Below the pieces are notes generated by a model that saw nothing but the letters and a program-made list of their open reading frames with translations, was not told where the DNA came from and did no database searches. From the NCBI GenBank assembly GCA_003013855.2, contig ML058484.1, forward strand, positions 12,780,215 to 12,844,214: DNA of 64,000 nt, given 5' to 3'. The position numbers and the translations under genes are program-made. Source of the stretch: Liriodendron chinense (lineage: Eukaryota; Streptophyta; Magnoliopsida; Magnoliales; Magnoliaceae). Below, in pieces: positions 1 to 11,193 of this stretch; the stretch's first letter is position 1, and the number at the start of each line of letters is the position of its first letter.

Positions 1-440
1 AAATAGTGTCCAAATAAGGTGATTCCAAAATCATGTGAAAGTTCATCAAATTATCTTTCTAACGATTAAAAGATCACCCAAATTAAACATGTAATGAGGA
101 AATTATGGCCAATTTTTATGGGATTGATTATCCATAGTAAATATCCGCGATTCATAGTTCTTAACAAACTCCAGGCCCACTTTTGGGTAATAAAATGATG
201 TCCAAATGACATGATTCTAAATCCATTTGAAATTTCATCAAATTACCTTTCTAGCAAGTAGAAGATCATCCAAATCAGACATGTAATAAGGGAGTTATGG
301 GCATTTTATATGATCGATTATCCATAGTAAATATCCACGATTCACAGTGAAAATATCTACGATCCATTCTTAATTTCAATGGTCCACACTGAATATCAGC
401 GACCTACAGTAAATATCGAGGATCCACAATGAAAATATCG
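1..440 (+). repeat. Satellite-like tandem duplication
   Basis: A unit of about 183 bp is present twice (from about 7 and 188), sharing TCATCAAATTAxCTTTCTA, AACATGTAATxAGG and GATTATCCATAGTAAATATC. It grades into short units AGTAAATATCxxCGATxCAC up to about 440. The window edge may cut a larger array. Confidence 0.6.
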
Positions 441-1384
441 GTGATCCATATCGAATATTAGTGATCTATTATATAACATTCATCCATTACAAAATTCATC
501 CATTACAACATTCTTCCGTTACAAAATTCATCAATTACAATATTCTTCCATACCCTCCTCCCTTTCACAAACTCCCGCTATTCATACCTAAGAAAAATAC
601 AACTATAAAGGGAACCACCACACTCTCCTCCCTTTCACAAACTCGCACCACTCATAAAGAAAAAAAAAATGAAAAACAACTATCAAGGAAAATCAATGAA
701 GGAAAAAGGAATAAAAGAAGAAAGAAGGAAAGGAACAAAAAAAAAAAAAAAAAAAAAAAAAAACCATCCTCTCATTTCACACCTTACTCCCCTCTTAAGA
801 AAAGTCAAGGAAGAAGGAAATGACCAAATGACCCTCATATCGCAAAGGCCCCACGTTTTAAACCCATTTAAATCTTATGTAGGGCCCACTGGGTTGTCTC
901 GAAGCAAATTCATCCCGTCCATATGTAAGTAGTTTTAATTTTATGTCCTCGCCTCAAGTTTGAGAGCAAAACTCATCATAGATGGATCACATCGGAGGAA
1001 ACGGTTCAGAAGCAACACACGATGTTAGTGTGGTTGTGGGCCACAAAGAGCTTCAAACCAAAAACCTCAAATGCCCATTTGTGGGTTCACAGCCTTCCGA
1101 TTAAAATAAACAGATCAGATCGGCTAAGGGGTGGGCCGAATCCCTTTTTTGGTGGGAGTCATGCCTTTCTTAAAATAAAAGTTTCTCTTTCCAAGACAAG
1201 AGCCTGCCATACAAGGGGTAGTTGTGGCAAACATGCATTTTCATCTACCCAAAAGTGAAAAAGTGATTTTAGGGCTTCAAAAACTTGAGTTAGGAAATGG
1301 CAGGCCACTAAAAAACCCATCCATTTTAGATAAGACTTAGTGAACCCTCTAGGCCTCCACTATCAAGGTATTGGTCAAAGCATC
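441..1384. other. Intergenic; short tandem repeat, A-tract, no gene
   Basis: Positions 475-550 repeat a 17-bp CATTACAAxATTCxTCC word. An A-tract of about 25 bp lies at 738-763 in purine-rich sequence, which creates Lys-rich open frames. Nothing else was recognised. Confidence 0.4.
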
Positions 1385-1735
1385 GTGGTCCCTCCATGAT
1401 GTGTTTTATTCACAAGGACTCATTCTATTTTGTCAGTTCATTTTAGGGCATGAGCCCAAATATGAGATATCTAAAGCTCAAGTGGAACACACTACATGAA
1501 ACGGTGGGGATTGCACACCTACCACTGAAAACTTATTGTGGGACATAAATTTTGGATCAAGCTGGTTTTTATGTTTTCCCTTCATCCATGTTTATGTGAC
1601 TTTATAAACAAGTTAGATGGCAAGTAAACATTGTGGTGGGCCATAGGAAGGTTTCAACAATGGCTGGCATTATCCCCACTACTTATGTGGTGTGGTCCAC
1701 TTGAGCTTTGGATTTGCTTCACATGGCTTTTCTAG
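1385..1735. mobile_element. GTGGGCCC foldback family, right-truncated copy
   Basis: It has the family order TGATGTGTTTTATTCACAAG, CATTTTAGGGCATGAGCCC, GGATCAAGCTGGTTTTTATG, TTTCCCTTCATCCATG, GGTGGGCCATAGGAAGGTTTC and GTGGTGTGGTCCACTTGAGC. The closing half (GGATGGACGGCGTGG...) is missing after about 1735. Confidence 0.6.
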
Positions 1736-2782
1736 TACTGACTAGCACCATGGTCTAAATTGGAGGGGTTGCTGCGTTGATGACGAATCTGAGTCCTAAA
1801 TTGGTATGAAATTGTATTAGATGGAATTAACACCATTATTGTGCAATGATTACATATTTGAAAATATCATTGTGCAATGATTATATATCAGGAAATACCA
1901 TGGTATTTTCACGATCCAATCTTTGAAAACAGATGCTTCCCTTAGGAAATACATTGCCTTTTGTGGACCATGGAATTGTAATCAATGAACCACATTTCAC
2001 AACTAAAGTCAGTCACCTGTGTGCATATGCAACTTGAATGTCACGTGTAAAGGGCACATATGGATGGACAATGGATAAAACATACACTAATGTGGGGGGC
2101 TCATAATTGTAGTGGATTTTAAAATTCACTAAAAATCCTGCAGTATCTACCATTGGCTTTGGAATATATTATATCCGGATCAATCCAATCCTTCGTATTG
2201 TTATCAAACACCTCGTGGATTTTGGACCCGACTGAAATGCAATTCCATACCACCTAATCCCATCTATCTAATACCATGCAACCAACAGCCCGTGATAACT
2301 TTATATCCCAATCTTGGTCATCAGATCAATGACATGTGAATGGATGGTTTAAACAAATTTAGCAATAAATAAATAAAGGGAATTGCACATATTCAATTGG
2401 GTCCGATGATCTGCATAAGGCGGGAGAGTTTGCACACGGATTCGGTGCACACGTTGGTTTCCCAGAGTTCTGCACATTTTTTTTAAATTGTGGTGACTCA
2501 CCCTCCTCACGTGTGGTGCTGATGAACAGATATCTAAACTATTCAAATGGTGGATCCCATTATGGATAGAGCATATCTCTAAATTCAAACCAATCAAGCA
2601 ATCATAAGCATCCGATTAATGGCTCTTAAAAGATGATAACATTCAAATTTGAATCATATGGTTAATATTATCTTCTCAAAGAAATGTCTACATCATACTC
2701 CATCCAAAGTTGCGTCAATGATTTGAATGGTCTGGATTGTGGTACAACTATGGCATTTGTGAAGTTGAGGGGTCTCCAACAT
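1736..2782. other. Intergenic; no gene recognised
   Basis: ATTGTGCAATGATTAxATAT is directly repeated near 1837 and 1873. The rest is unassigned AT-rich sequence with only short, unsupported frames. Confidence 0.35.
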
Positions 2783-3983
2783 TTTCTAAAGGAAATTTTA
2801 CAAAAGACAACCTACTCGGTATGGAATCCATACTAGATACCTTTTCAAAAGGTTTTCAAAATGCTACCTTATCAATTTATATAAATTATCTTGAAAAAGG
2901 TTTTCAAAAAAGCTACCTTATCAATTTATATAAATTATCTTGAAAAAGGTTTTCAAAAAACTACCTTATTGATCTAATATAAAATTATCTTTTAACTTAG
3001 CATTTCTTTTAATGGCAAATTGGGTGTTCCTACGGCAAATGGTTCAACTGCTTTGACGGCCCCCACCATGACCACCAATTGCTTCACATCATTTTAGGAT
3101 GAGGGCCCACAAATCATCCCCATCAGTGATTTAGATGGACCATATGATTGGAAACAATGCATCAGGCAATGATCACCCTCCAAATTATTTTCCTTGGTAT
3201 AGCCCATCTGGATGATAGATAGTCTGATTTGTAGGCCCCAGGTCGAAATTTTAGTGTGGATCTAATGGTTAAGAGTAGATTTCATATAATTAACATGGTG
3301 GGCCCAATAAAAGTCAAGGGTGGAAATCTCCCTAGTTGTTTTCTTTGATGCGGCCCACCTAAATAACAAGTCGACCTGATGTTTTGTCTCTGGCCTAAAT
3401 TGGGACCGCGTATGTAATGGTCAAAGTGAATTTTGCATACATATTATGGTGGGCCCAGCCAAAAATCAAGTCTGGTATCCCTCTCCAATCTAGCAGCAGG
3501 GAGAAATTATTTAGAAATAAAAAAGGGGGAGTTGTAGGAGACACTGCTCTTAATTTTGAGGAGGCCCACCATGATGTGTATGTAAGATCCACTCCAGACC
3601 ATTAGATATTTAGTCCCATATTAGGCTTAGAATCAAAAGATCTAGCTGACCTTTGCCTTTGGTGGGCACACAGAAGGAAATAGTTGGAAGAGTGATGTTC
3701 ACCATTGATTTTTACCAGGCCTACCATGATAATTACATGAATTCAACTCCGACCATTAGATGAAGCTCATGTGGTCCATCTAAATTACAGATGGAGCTCA
3801 TTTTTTGGCCAGGACACACCTAGTGGTCCAAGTGGGTTTTACATAAATATTAAGGTGGGCTCATCCATGCATTGGTTATATCAATTAATGAGGTAGCTTT
3901 TCAAAAACCTTTATGAAAAAGGTATCAAATATAAATTCCATATTAATTAGGTAGTTTAGCTTAAAATTTCCTTATCTAAATGG
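2783..3983. mobile_element. 1.2-kb TIR element with internal 48-bp tandem repeat
   Basis: The left end (TCTAAAGGAAATTTTAC, ATGGAATCCATACTAGATACC, GGTTTTCAAAATGCTACC) is mirrored at the right (GGTAGCTTTTCAAAAACC, GGTATCAAATATAAATTCCA, CTTAAAATTTCCTTATC). A 48-bp unit (GGTTTTCAAAAxGCTACCTT...) is repeated about three times at 2848-2995 in the left arm only. The interior contains TGGGCCC-type degenerate sequence and no transposase. Confidence 0.6.
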
Positions 3984-4064
3984 TGTAAAAATAACATAAT
4001 AGTCTTTTCAATTGCACAATTCATTCAATCACTGTTGCTGAATTAGTATAAAAAATGAGCTTGG

Positions 4065-4285
4065 ATTAGGTACTACCCCCACCAGGATGCACAAGGAGAT
4101 GGATGGGTACTTGGCGTGTTGTCATTGGCCAACGCAGTGGGTCCTGCACCTTGGGTCTGACCCAGAACTGTCAGACCCATCACATCCCACTAATACCGAG
4201 GTGCGGGGCCTGCTACATCAACAAATGGCGATGCGCCACATACCTGTCCATCTCCTTATGCGTCCTGGTGGGGGTAGTACCTAAT
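4065..4285. mobile_element. 221-bp MITE with GGTACTACCCCCACCAGGA termini
   Basis: TTAGGTACTACCCCCACCAGG and the right end CCTGGTGGGGGTAGTACCTAA are near-perfect inverted repeats extending through AAGGAGATGGA. The flanks are compatible with a TA duplication. GC content is visibly higher than the surroundings. A stray terminus of the same type occurs at about 51364-51382. Confidence 0.7.
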
Positions 4286-5149
4286 TGGAGCCCATAAAAA
4301 ATACGGCTGGGCTCGCCATCAAATGATCGGGGCGTTAATCTGGAAGGACCCCATCACCCCAAACACTGTGATTAACCGATTCGTTTCTAGTTGAATGTGG
4401 GCCACTGATTAACGATCCACATACACCCCACTGATCCTCTGATCATCCAATGGAGGATATTTTTAAGGTACGGCCCATGTATAACTAGATCCACCAGCCC
4501 AACTATCTGGTTCAATAAAAGGTGGGCCCCACAAAAAAATTGCTCCCTTGAATCACCGGCCATATACGACTCCTTGATTATGACCCACTTCCATTACCGG
4601 ATTGTGACCCGTTTGGGTCAAACATCGGGTTTGAGCATGGCTTGTCAGGATTATAAATCGGGGAGATGGTATAAAAAGACAGAACAAGGCAGGAAAACGA
4701 TGTCATAACCTTCCGGTCTGTTTTTATTCGGGTCTTGATACAATACACCTCCGCCGCACCGTAGTAAGGATACAGCTGAGGTTCCCTCCCACATATATCT
4801 CAAATCTGAACCGTCCAAGTAGTGGGATCCACTGTAGATGGTACGATCCAAACTCGTCAATTGTTAGAAATCCAATGGACTTTAAAAGCGAAAAATAGCA
4901 AATGGTCCAAAATTGGACAGACTGTCTACTGATCAGGGGTCATGTTTTTTTAATAGATCTGATCTTGTGTAAGTGGCCGATCTACGGTGGTCCCTGCTAT
5001 TTGGGCCATTTGGATTTAGGGTACATGCCAAATGTACGGTAGGGAGCTCACGAATTTCCTAGCTACCTAATCCATGCAAAATAAACGTGGAAAGCGAGGG
5101 AATGATAGGGAGAGGATTAGGTGCGGCCTGGGACTCATCCAGCACGGTG
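4286..5149. other. Intergenic; no gene recognised
   Basis: The sequence shows scattered GGGCCC words typical of degraded foldbacks (for example near 4525 and 4820) but no paired arms. No supported coding sequence was found. Confidence 0.35.
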
Positions 5150-5598
5150 CGACCCTGACCGTGGGGCCCACATTGATGCATGTATTATATATCCACACCG
5201 TCCATCTATTTTTAGAGCTCATTTGAGAACATGAGCCCAAAAACGAAGCTGATGCAAATCTCAGGTGGACCACACCACATGGTAAAGTGTGATTGAATTA
5301 CCACCATTAAAAACTTCTTAAGGCACAGCGTAATGTTTATTTGCCATCCAACCTATTGATAAGTTCATACAGACATGGATGAAGGGAAAACACAAATATC
5401 AGTTTCACTCCAAAACTTCCGTGGACCACAAGTAATTGTTAACAGTCAATCGCCGCTGTTTCCTGTGGAATGGTATAACCGAGATTGGGATCTACTATTG
5501 TTTTTGGGCCATGCTATAAAATGATCTACCAAAATAGATGAACAGTCTAGATACACAACACATACATCAAGGTGGGCCCACGGTCATGGCCTGACCGA
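5150..5598. mobile_element. GTGGGCCC foldback family, complete copy
   Basis: The outer repeats CTGACCGTGGGGCCCACATT and GGTGGGCCCACGGTCATGG enclose the standard interior: TATCCACACCGTCCATC, CATGAGCCC, GATGCAAATCTCAGGTGG, GATGAAGGGAAAACACAAAT and the mirrored right arm. There is no open frame of transposase type. Confidence 0.75.
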
Positions 5599-6184
5599 AC
5601 TCAGGTGTTACTCACGTCTCTAGCATCGAGTTCTAATTTATCAAAATCACAGCCATCAGCAAATCTTATTCATCCAATCTATTGCCATTGAAGTTACATG
5701 AAAAGGGAATGGATAGGATTGTTTCATGGGTTTTATTTTTTTAAATTCAAGTCATCTAAGATTGTGCTAGTATATGAGTGGACTCAATTGAAACATCACC
5801 TTGCCATGCGTCTTATTGAGATATTTTCATCAAGACGATGGTGATACATGAATCAGCACTGTACATGTGGCAAGCTCTTGGCGTAATTAACAACTGTGAC
5901 CATTCAGTTTTAACCATTTGTTTGCAAAGCAGCGATTAAATGGTTAAAATCTTCCGATGTGGGGTGCAAATGTTTGAGGGTACCATTTGATTAAGATGGG
6001 CACAGCACATATGTTGGAAATGGGGTGTGTGTCTAAGATCATGGCCCATGAGCATAAATGTAGATGGACTCCCACTTCATCACACGAAAGTGCATTCACA
6101 GTTTCATTAGTTTGTAAAGCCTTCCGGTGGTGAAAGAAAAATGAGTTTTCCAATAGTTAAATCTAAATGTGTTATAGTCCATCT
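5599..6184. other. Intergenic; no gene recognised
   Basis: AT-rich unique-looking sequence leading into the CACATGTG minisatellite. Only short frames without family resemblance are present. Confidence 0.35.
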
Positions 6185-6640
6185 ATAAATGCCTTCGGTA
6201 CCAATGTGCCATATGTGCTCCTGTGGCACATCTGTCAATGTGTGTCACATGTGCTACCATCCATCCCCTCTTATGCCCTGCACATGCAACCCACATATGT
6301 ACAGTGTATCACATTTGTTAACATGCCACATGAGCTATTATCCATCTTCTCTTGTGCCTTACATGTGGAAAGTACCCCGCATGTGCTAATATGCCACATG
6401 TACTACTATCCATCTTCTCTTTTGCCTCACATGTGCAAAGTAGACCCTATGTACCAATATGCCACATGTGCCTTCGTTATTTTTAATTGTTCCATATATG
6501 CCTATGTGCACAAGTGCTACCCTCCAGCCTTAAGTGACCATGTGTGTTTAATGTGCCACTATTTAGCTTCAGGCACCCTACACAAGCTATGTATGCCACA
6601 TGTGTAGCTACCCATTTTCAAGCACCGCATATATGTTGGG
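6185..6640 (+). repeat. CACATGTG minisatellite, copy 1
   Basis: Units of about 70-80 bp repeat the order CACATGTGCTACxATCCATC, TTCTCTTxTGCC and CACATGTGxAAAGTA. Words such as GCCACATGTG and CACATATGTG recur more than ten times. The long overlapping open frames here (up to 146 codons) are products of the repeat. Confidence 0.75.
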
Positions 6641-6641
6641 T

Positions 6642-6780
6642 CCTTACTCATGCCTCGGTGGTAGACTCACAAGAGTTTCAACATGAGATCATGGGTTCGA
6701 ATACCTATTGTGGTGAGATTTTACTATGGTGTGAGTGCGTGGGTGTGTGTAGGGTGTGGGTGGCAAGGCATATAAGCTAA
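6642..6780 (+). mobile_element. tRNA-derived SINE
   Basis: CTCGGTGGTAGACTC (box A-like) and GATCATGGGTTCGAATACC (box B-like) are followed by GTGGGTGTGTGTAGGGTGTG and a TA-rich end. It is closely similar to the SINE at 14246-14365. No target duplication was identified. It abuts a minisatellite on the left. Confidence 0.65.
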
Positions 6781-7895
6781 TGACCATAAATATATATATA
6801 TTTTTTTCTCATCACACTAAAGAAATTTTTGTTGAAAACATGTCCACAATTTCTACAAAAATCTTGTTGGAAAATAAACAAGAGAAACTATGTTTCTTAG
6901 AAATAATATTTCTCGAGAAAGACTATTTCCATTACCATGCTTTTCACAAATCCAAATGGGCCCTTAACAAAAGTGCTCACTCACTTGTTTTTATACTATA
7001 TAGATAAGGGTGTGCAAATGTAATGTGAGATTTGCATTTTAATCAATAGTTTTCTAAAAGAGATTTTTTTTGCGTAAAATTTCTATGGAATTAACATTTT
7101 ATTAAATAATGCCTTAGCAATTAAAATTAAGTGGAGGTTCTTTTTTAGGAAGGAAATTAAAAAAAAAAATTGTTCTCATCCAATTTTTCTTTAACAAAAG
7201 TCGAGGTTTGTGGGGCTGACATGCTGTGTATGACATTTAAGCTACCCAACATATGCACCCTACCATGCTGATTGCACAAATAAAAAATCAGGCCAATCAA
7301 ATCATCAGATGGGCTACACTTGAATTTGGATGTTTTGAGTGGTGTATATTATCTTTTATGGATTGGCCCACCTTGTGCTTGGATCCCTGATATTTTTGGT
7401 TCGCCTAATGATCATGTTGGTGTGCACCTATTGGATGGGTTGGATGTGAGACATGCCATGTGAGCCTAACAATCTTAGATTCCCCACTTTGTAAAGAAGA
7501 AAAAACGAGGGTAGTAATGTGATTTCTCCTTTGAAATAACACCGCCAGGGAATACAAGTTTGTGGTGGCACTATTTGGCAAATTTTGAATCACGGAGGCA
7601 TTTTGTGGTAAAAATCCCTTTCTAAAATTATACTTTATGTAACTTAATTTTAAACATGGGTCATTTGGTCCTCACATAAAAATTTTGACAAAAATGTAAC
7701 TATCCTTCCAAAATCAAGAAGAAGGGAATTTTATAAAAAAAAAAAGCTAGAATTAAACATAAAATGATTTTCAATATCTTAAAGGTGTTTATCTCCCCCT
7801 CACATATCAAATTGATCTTTTGGGTGCTATAAAGTAGCCTATATAATGGCATATTAAAATCAATGATCAAACCTTCTTCTTTTATTATTATTATT
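6781..7895. other. Intergenic; possible arm of a minisatellite-bearing TIR element
   Basis: The first 200 bp (AATATTTCTCGAGAAAG, TTTCACAAATCCAAATGGGCC) resemble the subterminal and terminal parts of the TIR element at 11194-12232. The minisatellite 6185-6640 may therefore also have belonged to such an element. The remainder is AT-rich and unassigned. Confidence 0.35.
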
Positions 7896-9984
7896 AGAGT
7901 TTTTGCCGTACAGGCACCTATCTGGATCAATACCTACTTTTAAACTAATTCCAAATTAATACCTGAGAAATGCAAACGTTAGTCATAATGGTACCTACCG
8001 TCTATTTACCCTACATATATAATACAAAGTCTTACGGTATTTCTAAAATGATAATATTATCCCTCCTTTTAGTCGCAAACAGACGGGTACATTTGTGTGA
8101 TCCGGCTGTGATCGGAAGCTATGTGGGGCCCACAGAGATGATCTAGACAAATCACTCCGTCTATCTATTTCTATTCATCAAAATATTCTAATAAATGGAA
8201 AACCTTAATCAAGTGGAACACTGCATGAACAATAAGATCTCCAATGTACACCATTTAAACCTTTATTGAGTCAATCACCACTGTTTTGTATACCGTGATC
8301 CATTGACGATTTGGATCTGCTTTATTTTTAGGTTCATCCCCTCAGTTTAACATAGAAAATGGATAGATGGTGTGGATATACTACATATTAGTAAGATGGG
8401 CCCCATAGATTTACGACCACTACAATACAACTCGTCTAACCCCTCTCTCCCCGTAATAATCCCAACTTTACCTTTTCTATCCCAAACCCTATCCATCCCC
8501 CTCCTAAACCCCCTCCTCTCACTCTCAATCTGGGAGCAGCAGGGGCATTAGCTTTGGAAGGCTTCAACGGTGGGCATCATTGCCCTTACTGTTTCTGTGG
8601 TGGTGATCCACATGAGATTTGGATCTACCCCATGTTCTAAAATGAACTGGAAACAAGGGTGGGTGGCGTAGATGAAACATATACCTCAAGGTGGGTCGTA
8701 GGATAGTTTCAACAGTGAGCATCATTATCATCACTGTTTCCTGCAGGGAGGTCCACTTGAGATCTGGATCGTCCTTGTTCTTGGGCCCATGGCCCAAAAT
8801 GATTTGAAAACTGGAGGGATGGTGTGGATTAACCACATACCTCAAGGTGGGCCTTGCTGGTCAGCGAGTCAAGGCATGCTGCCATGCAATGGGTCCACAC
8901 GTGTGGTCCTCAAGAAGCTTTGATCAAGCTGATAATTGTATTCTCCCTTTATCCTGGCCACACATGGCCAGGGTACAGGTCACGTGTGACCTTGCCTAAG
9001 TTGGACTGTAAATAAACATCATGGTGGGCCATAAGAAAGTCTCAATGGTGGATGTCACTACGCCACTGTTTTCTATGGTGTGGCCCACCTACAATTTGGA
9101 TCTGGTTCAAATTTTGGCCCATGGCCTAAAATGATCAGGCAACAAGGATGGACGGCGTGGATAAAACATAAACATCATAGTGGGTCCCCAGATCACGCCC
9201 AGTAAGGGCGTCCGTCCTCACGCTGCTGGGCAACGGCGTCCTCTAGACGCCGGCTGTTCCAGCGACCCTTTTTTTATTATTATTATTTTGTGCTTTCCTA
9301 ACAAGGTGGGTCCATATGGAAAATCTAGTTCGTCCATTGAATTGGCCAGCTCATGGCCTGCCCAAAGAGATCTGGTTTGGACATAATAGATAGTATAAAA
9401 AATTGCAATGGGCTTAAGAAGGTTTCAACGGTGGGAATTATTCTCTTTGGCATGGCGCACTTGAAATCTTGATCTTCTTCATTTTCAGACCCATGGCCTA
9501 AAATAATCTAGAAAAACATATGGACTGCGTGGATCTAACATATACAAAATGGTGGGGCCCACGAGTGGCCACCAAATAGCTGCCAAAAGGGGAGCAGCAA
9601 CCTGGCCCCACTGTTCCCTGTGGTGTGTTCCACTTGAGACTTGGATCATGCTGATTTTCGGGCCTTGGCCTAAAAGGATTTGACAAAATAGATGGACGGC
9701 ATGGATGAAACACATGTATCATTGTAGGGTCCACAAGTGGGGCACTCATTACCGCCAAGGCTGAAAATCATAGAGGGGCAAAATTGTCATTGCATGTAAG
9801 CAGGGGTAAATGTGTCCTTTTGTGACAAAAGGAATGTCTACATTACTCCTTCGTCAGTTAATGTCAACAAAGTAGTATAATGTCTGTATATTGCAATCCT
9901 TAGGTACTGATTTCGAATAAGTTTAAAAGCAGGTATTAATCTGTCTATGACCCAAAAGATAGGTGCATGTACGGCAAAAACTCT
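7896..9984. mobile_element. 2.1-kb TIR element carrying an array of foldback pieces
   Basis: The ends AGAGTTTTTGCCGTACA (7896) and TGTACGGCAAAAACTCT (9984) are exact 17-bp inverted repeats, and similarity continues inward over about 100 bp (ACCTATCT, AATACCTxCTTTTAAACT). Both flanks are (TTA)n runs, so the target duplication is hidden in or equals that microsatellite. The interior holds a worn foldback (8123-8410) and at least five right-arm units of the GTGGGCCC family (8560-9735). No transposase was recognised. Confidence 0.7.
8560..9735. repeat. Array of about 150-bp foldback right-arm units
   Basis: The unit order is TTTCAACGGTGGGCATCATT, CACTGTTTCxTGTGGTG, CCACTTGAGATxTGGATC, GGCCCATGGCCTAAAATGA, GGATGGACGGCGTGGATxAA, and ACATACCTCAAGGTGGGCC. 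It is seen at about 8560-8705, 8705-8860, 9000-9190, 9405-9560 and 9560-9735, all in one orientation. A GC-rich spacer (9190-9265) separates units. This looks like head-to-tail amplification of one arm. Confidence 0.65.
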
Positions 9985-10879
9985 TGAATATTATTATTAT
10001 TACTACTACTATTATGAAATCTTCACTTTCCTAGTTTGGAACGGATGAACGAGTTTGCCAAAGGTGTCCCTAAATGAAAATGAGTCATTATGTAAAAATA
10101 AATTGAAATTTATGACTGGCTGGAAATCATAAAGCTAAATGACCTAAGAATCAAGATTAACGATTTTGATTGAATAACTCCACTTGGTATAGAATCTGTA
10201 GATTCTTGAGTAAAGGTCTCGGTTATGAAAAACAAAGGCACAAGGTATCTTCTTTGCCAATACGCATGTACGGTTTCTACTTCTGGGATCCATATATATT
10301 TGTTTGAATCTAAGCTTTAAATCATAACTTGTAATAGTACAAAGTGAAATAAATAATAAATGCAAAGTAGAGGATATATGAGAAGGGAATGTAGCAATAC
10401 CATAAAGAAAATGTAAAGAAACTTAGAGATGTGCCGTTAAATCGACTGATGGCCTGGAGATTTGAGTGGAGAGAGAATAACCTCCACACTCCTTTGTAGT
10501 AAGAGAAGGTAATTGGAGTGCTTGGAACTCCTACTCAACAAAGATATTCTCTATAAACTAATAGAGGATGTTGACTGGAGAAGTGAGTGAGAAGGAAGAA
10601 CTTAAACACTCATCTTCACAATGAGAGAAGATTGTAACTCTGAAATCCCTACCCTACTCTAGGTCTCTCTCACTATGGATTTTCCATAGGGTACGGTGTG
10701 ATTATGAGTGTAGAGAGGCAAACGAGGGGTTATTGGTGTGGTGTAGAAAAAGTTGAGGTGAGATGGACCCATCTAGGGATCTAAAACAGATGAAGAGAGG
10801 CTTCTCAATAAATTTCAAGGCTTGGTGCAAAAGAGAGAGAATGGCCTTTTTATAATTGAGGTGAATGGCAATTTGATTG
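9985..10879. other. Intergenic; unassigned
   Basis: It begins with (ATT)n/(ACT)n. Beyond 10420 it is GA-rich with GAGAGAAT and GAGTGAGAAGGAAGAA words. No terminal repeats or coding sequence were recognised. Confidence 0.3.
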
Positions 10880-11193
10880 TTTATGACATTCTCTCATTGG
10901 GTGGTTAAGATGGTGGACTTGGTAATTTGGGAGTTTCTTAAGGGTGAGAGTAAAAAATGATTCCTTTCTTTTGTTATTCTTAAAGAAATTGCAGCAAGAA
11001 TGTAATAGGGATGGTAGGTATGAGAAGGGTAATAGAAGGCCAAAGGAAATACACATAACACATTCCTATTAGCTCTTGGATACACTTAGACATGTGACAT
11101 CTCTTATTAGGTGGATAAGGTTGTAGGCTTGGCAATTTGAGAGTTTCATTAGGGTGGGGGTGAAAAAAGGTTTCCTTTTTTGTTTCTCCTAAA
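10880..11193 (+). repeat. Tandem segment, copy 1 and 5' part of copy 2
   Basis: Copy 1 (about 10880-11044) has GTGGACTTGGTAATTTGGGA, TTGTTATTCTTAAAGAAATT and GCAGCAAGAATG...GGATGGTA. Copy 2 begins at about 11095 (GTAGGCTTGGCAATTTGAGA, TTTGTTTCTCCTAAA), is interrupted at 11194, and resumes at 12233 (CTTAAAAGAATTGCAATGAG...GGATGGTA). Confidence 0.65.

Noticed and set aside
461..932. Lys-rich plus-strand frames
   Set aside because: They come from the purine-rich stretch and A-tract at 650-765; one begins at a non-ATG codon.
6167..6607. 146-codon plus-strand open frame
   Set aside because: The same minisatellite in the other orientation; it lacks any non-repeat coding signature.
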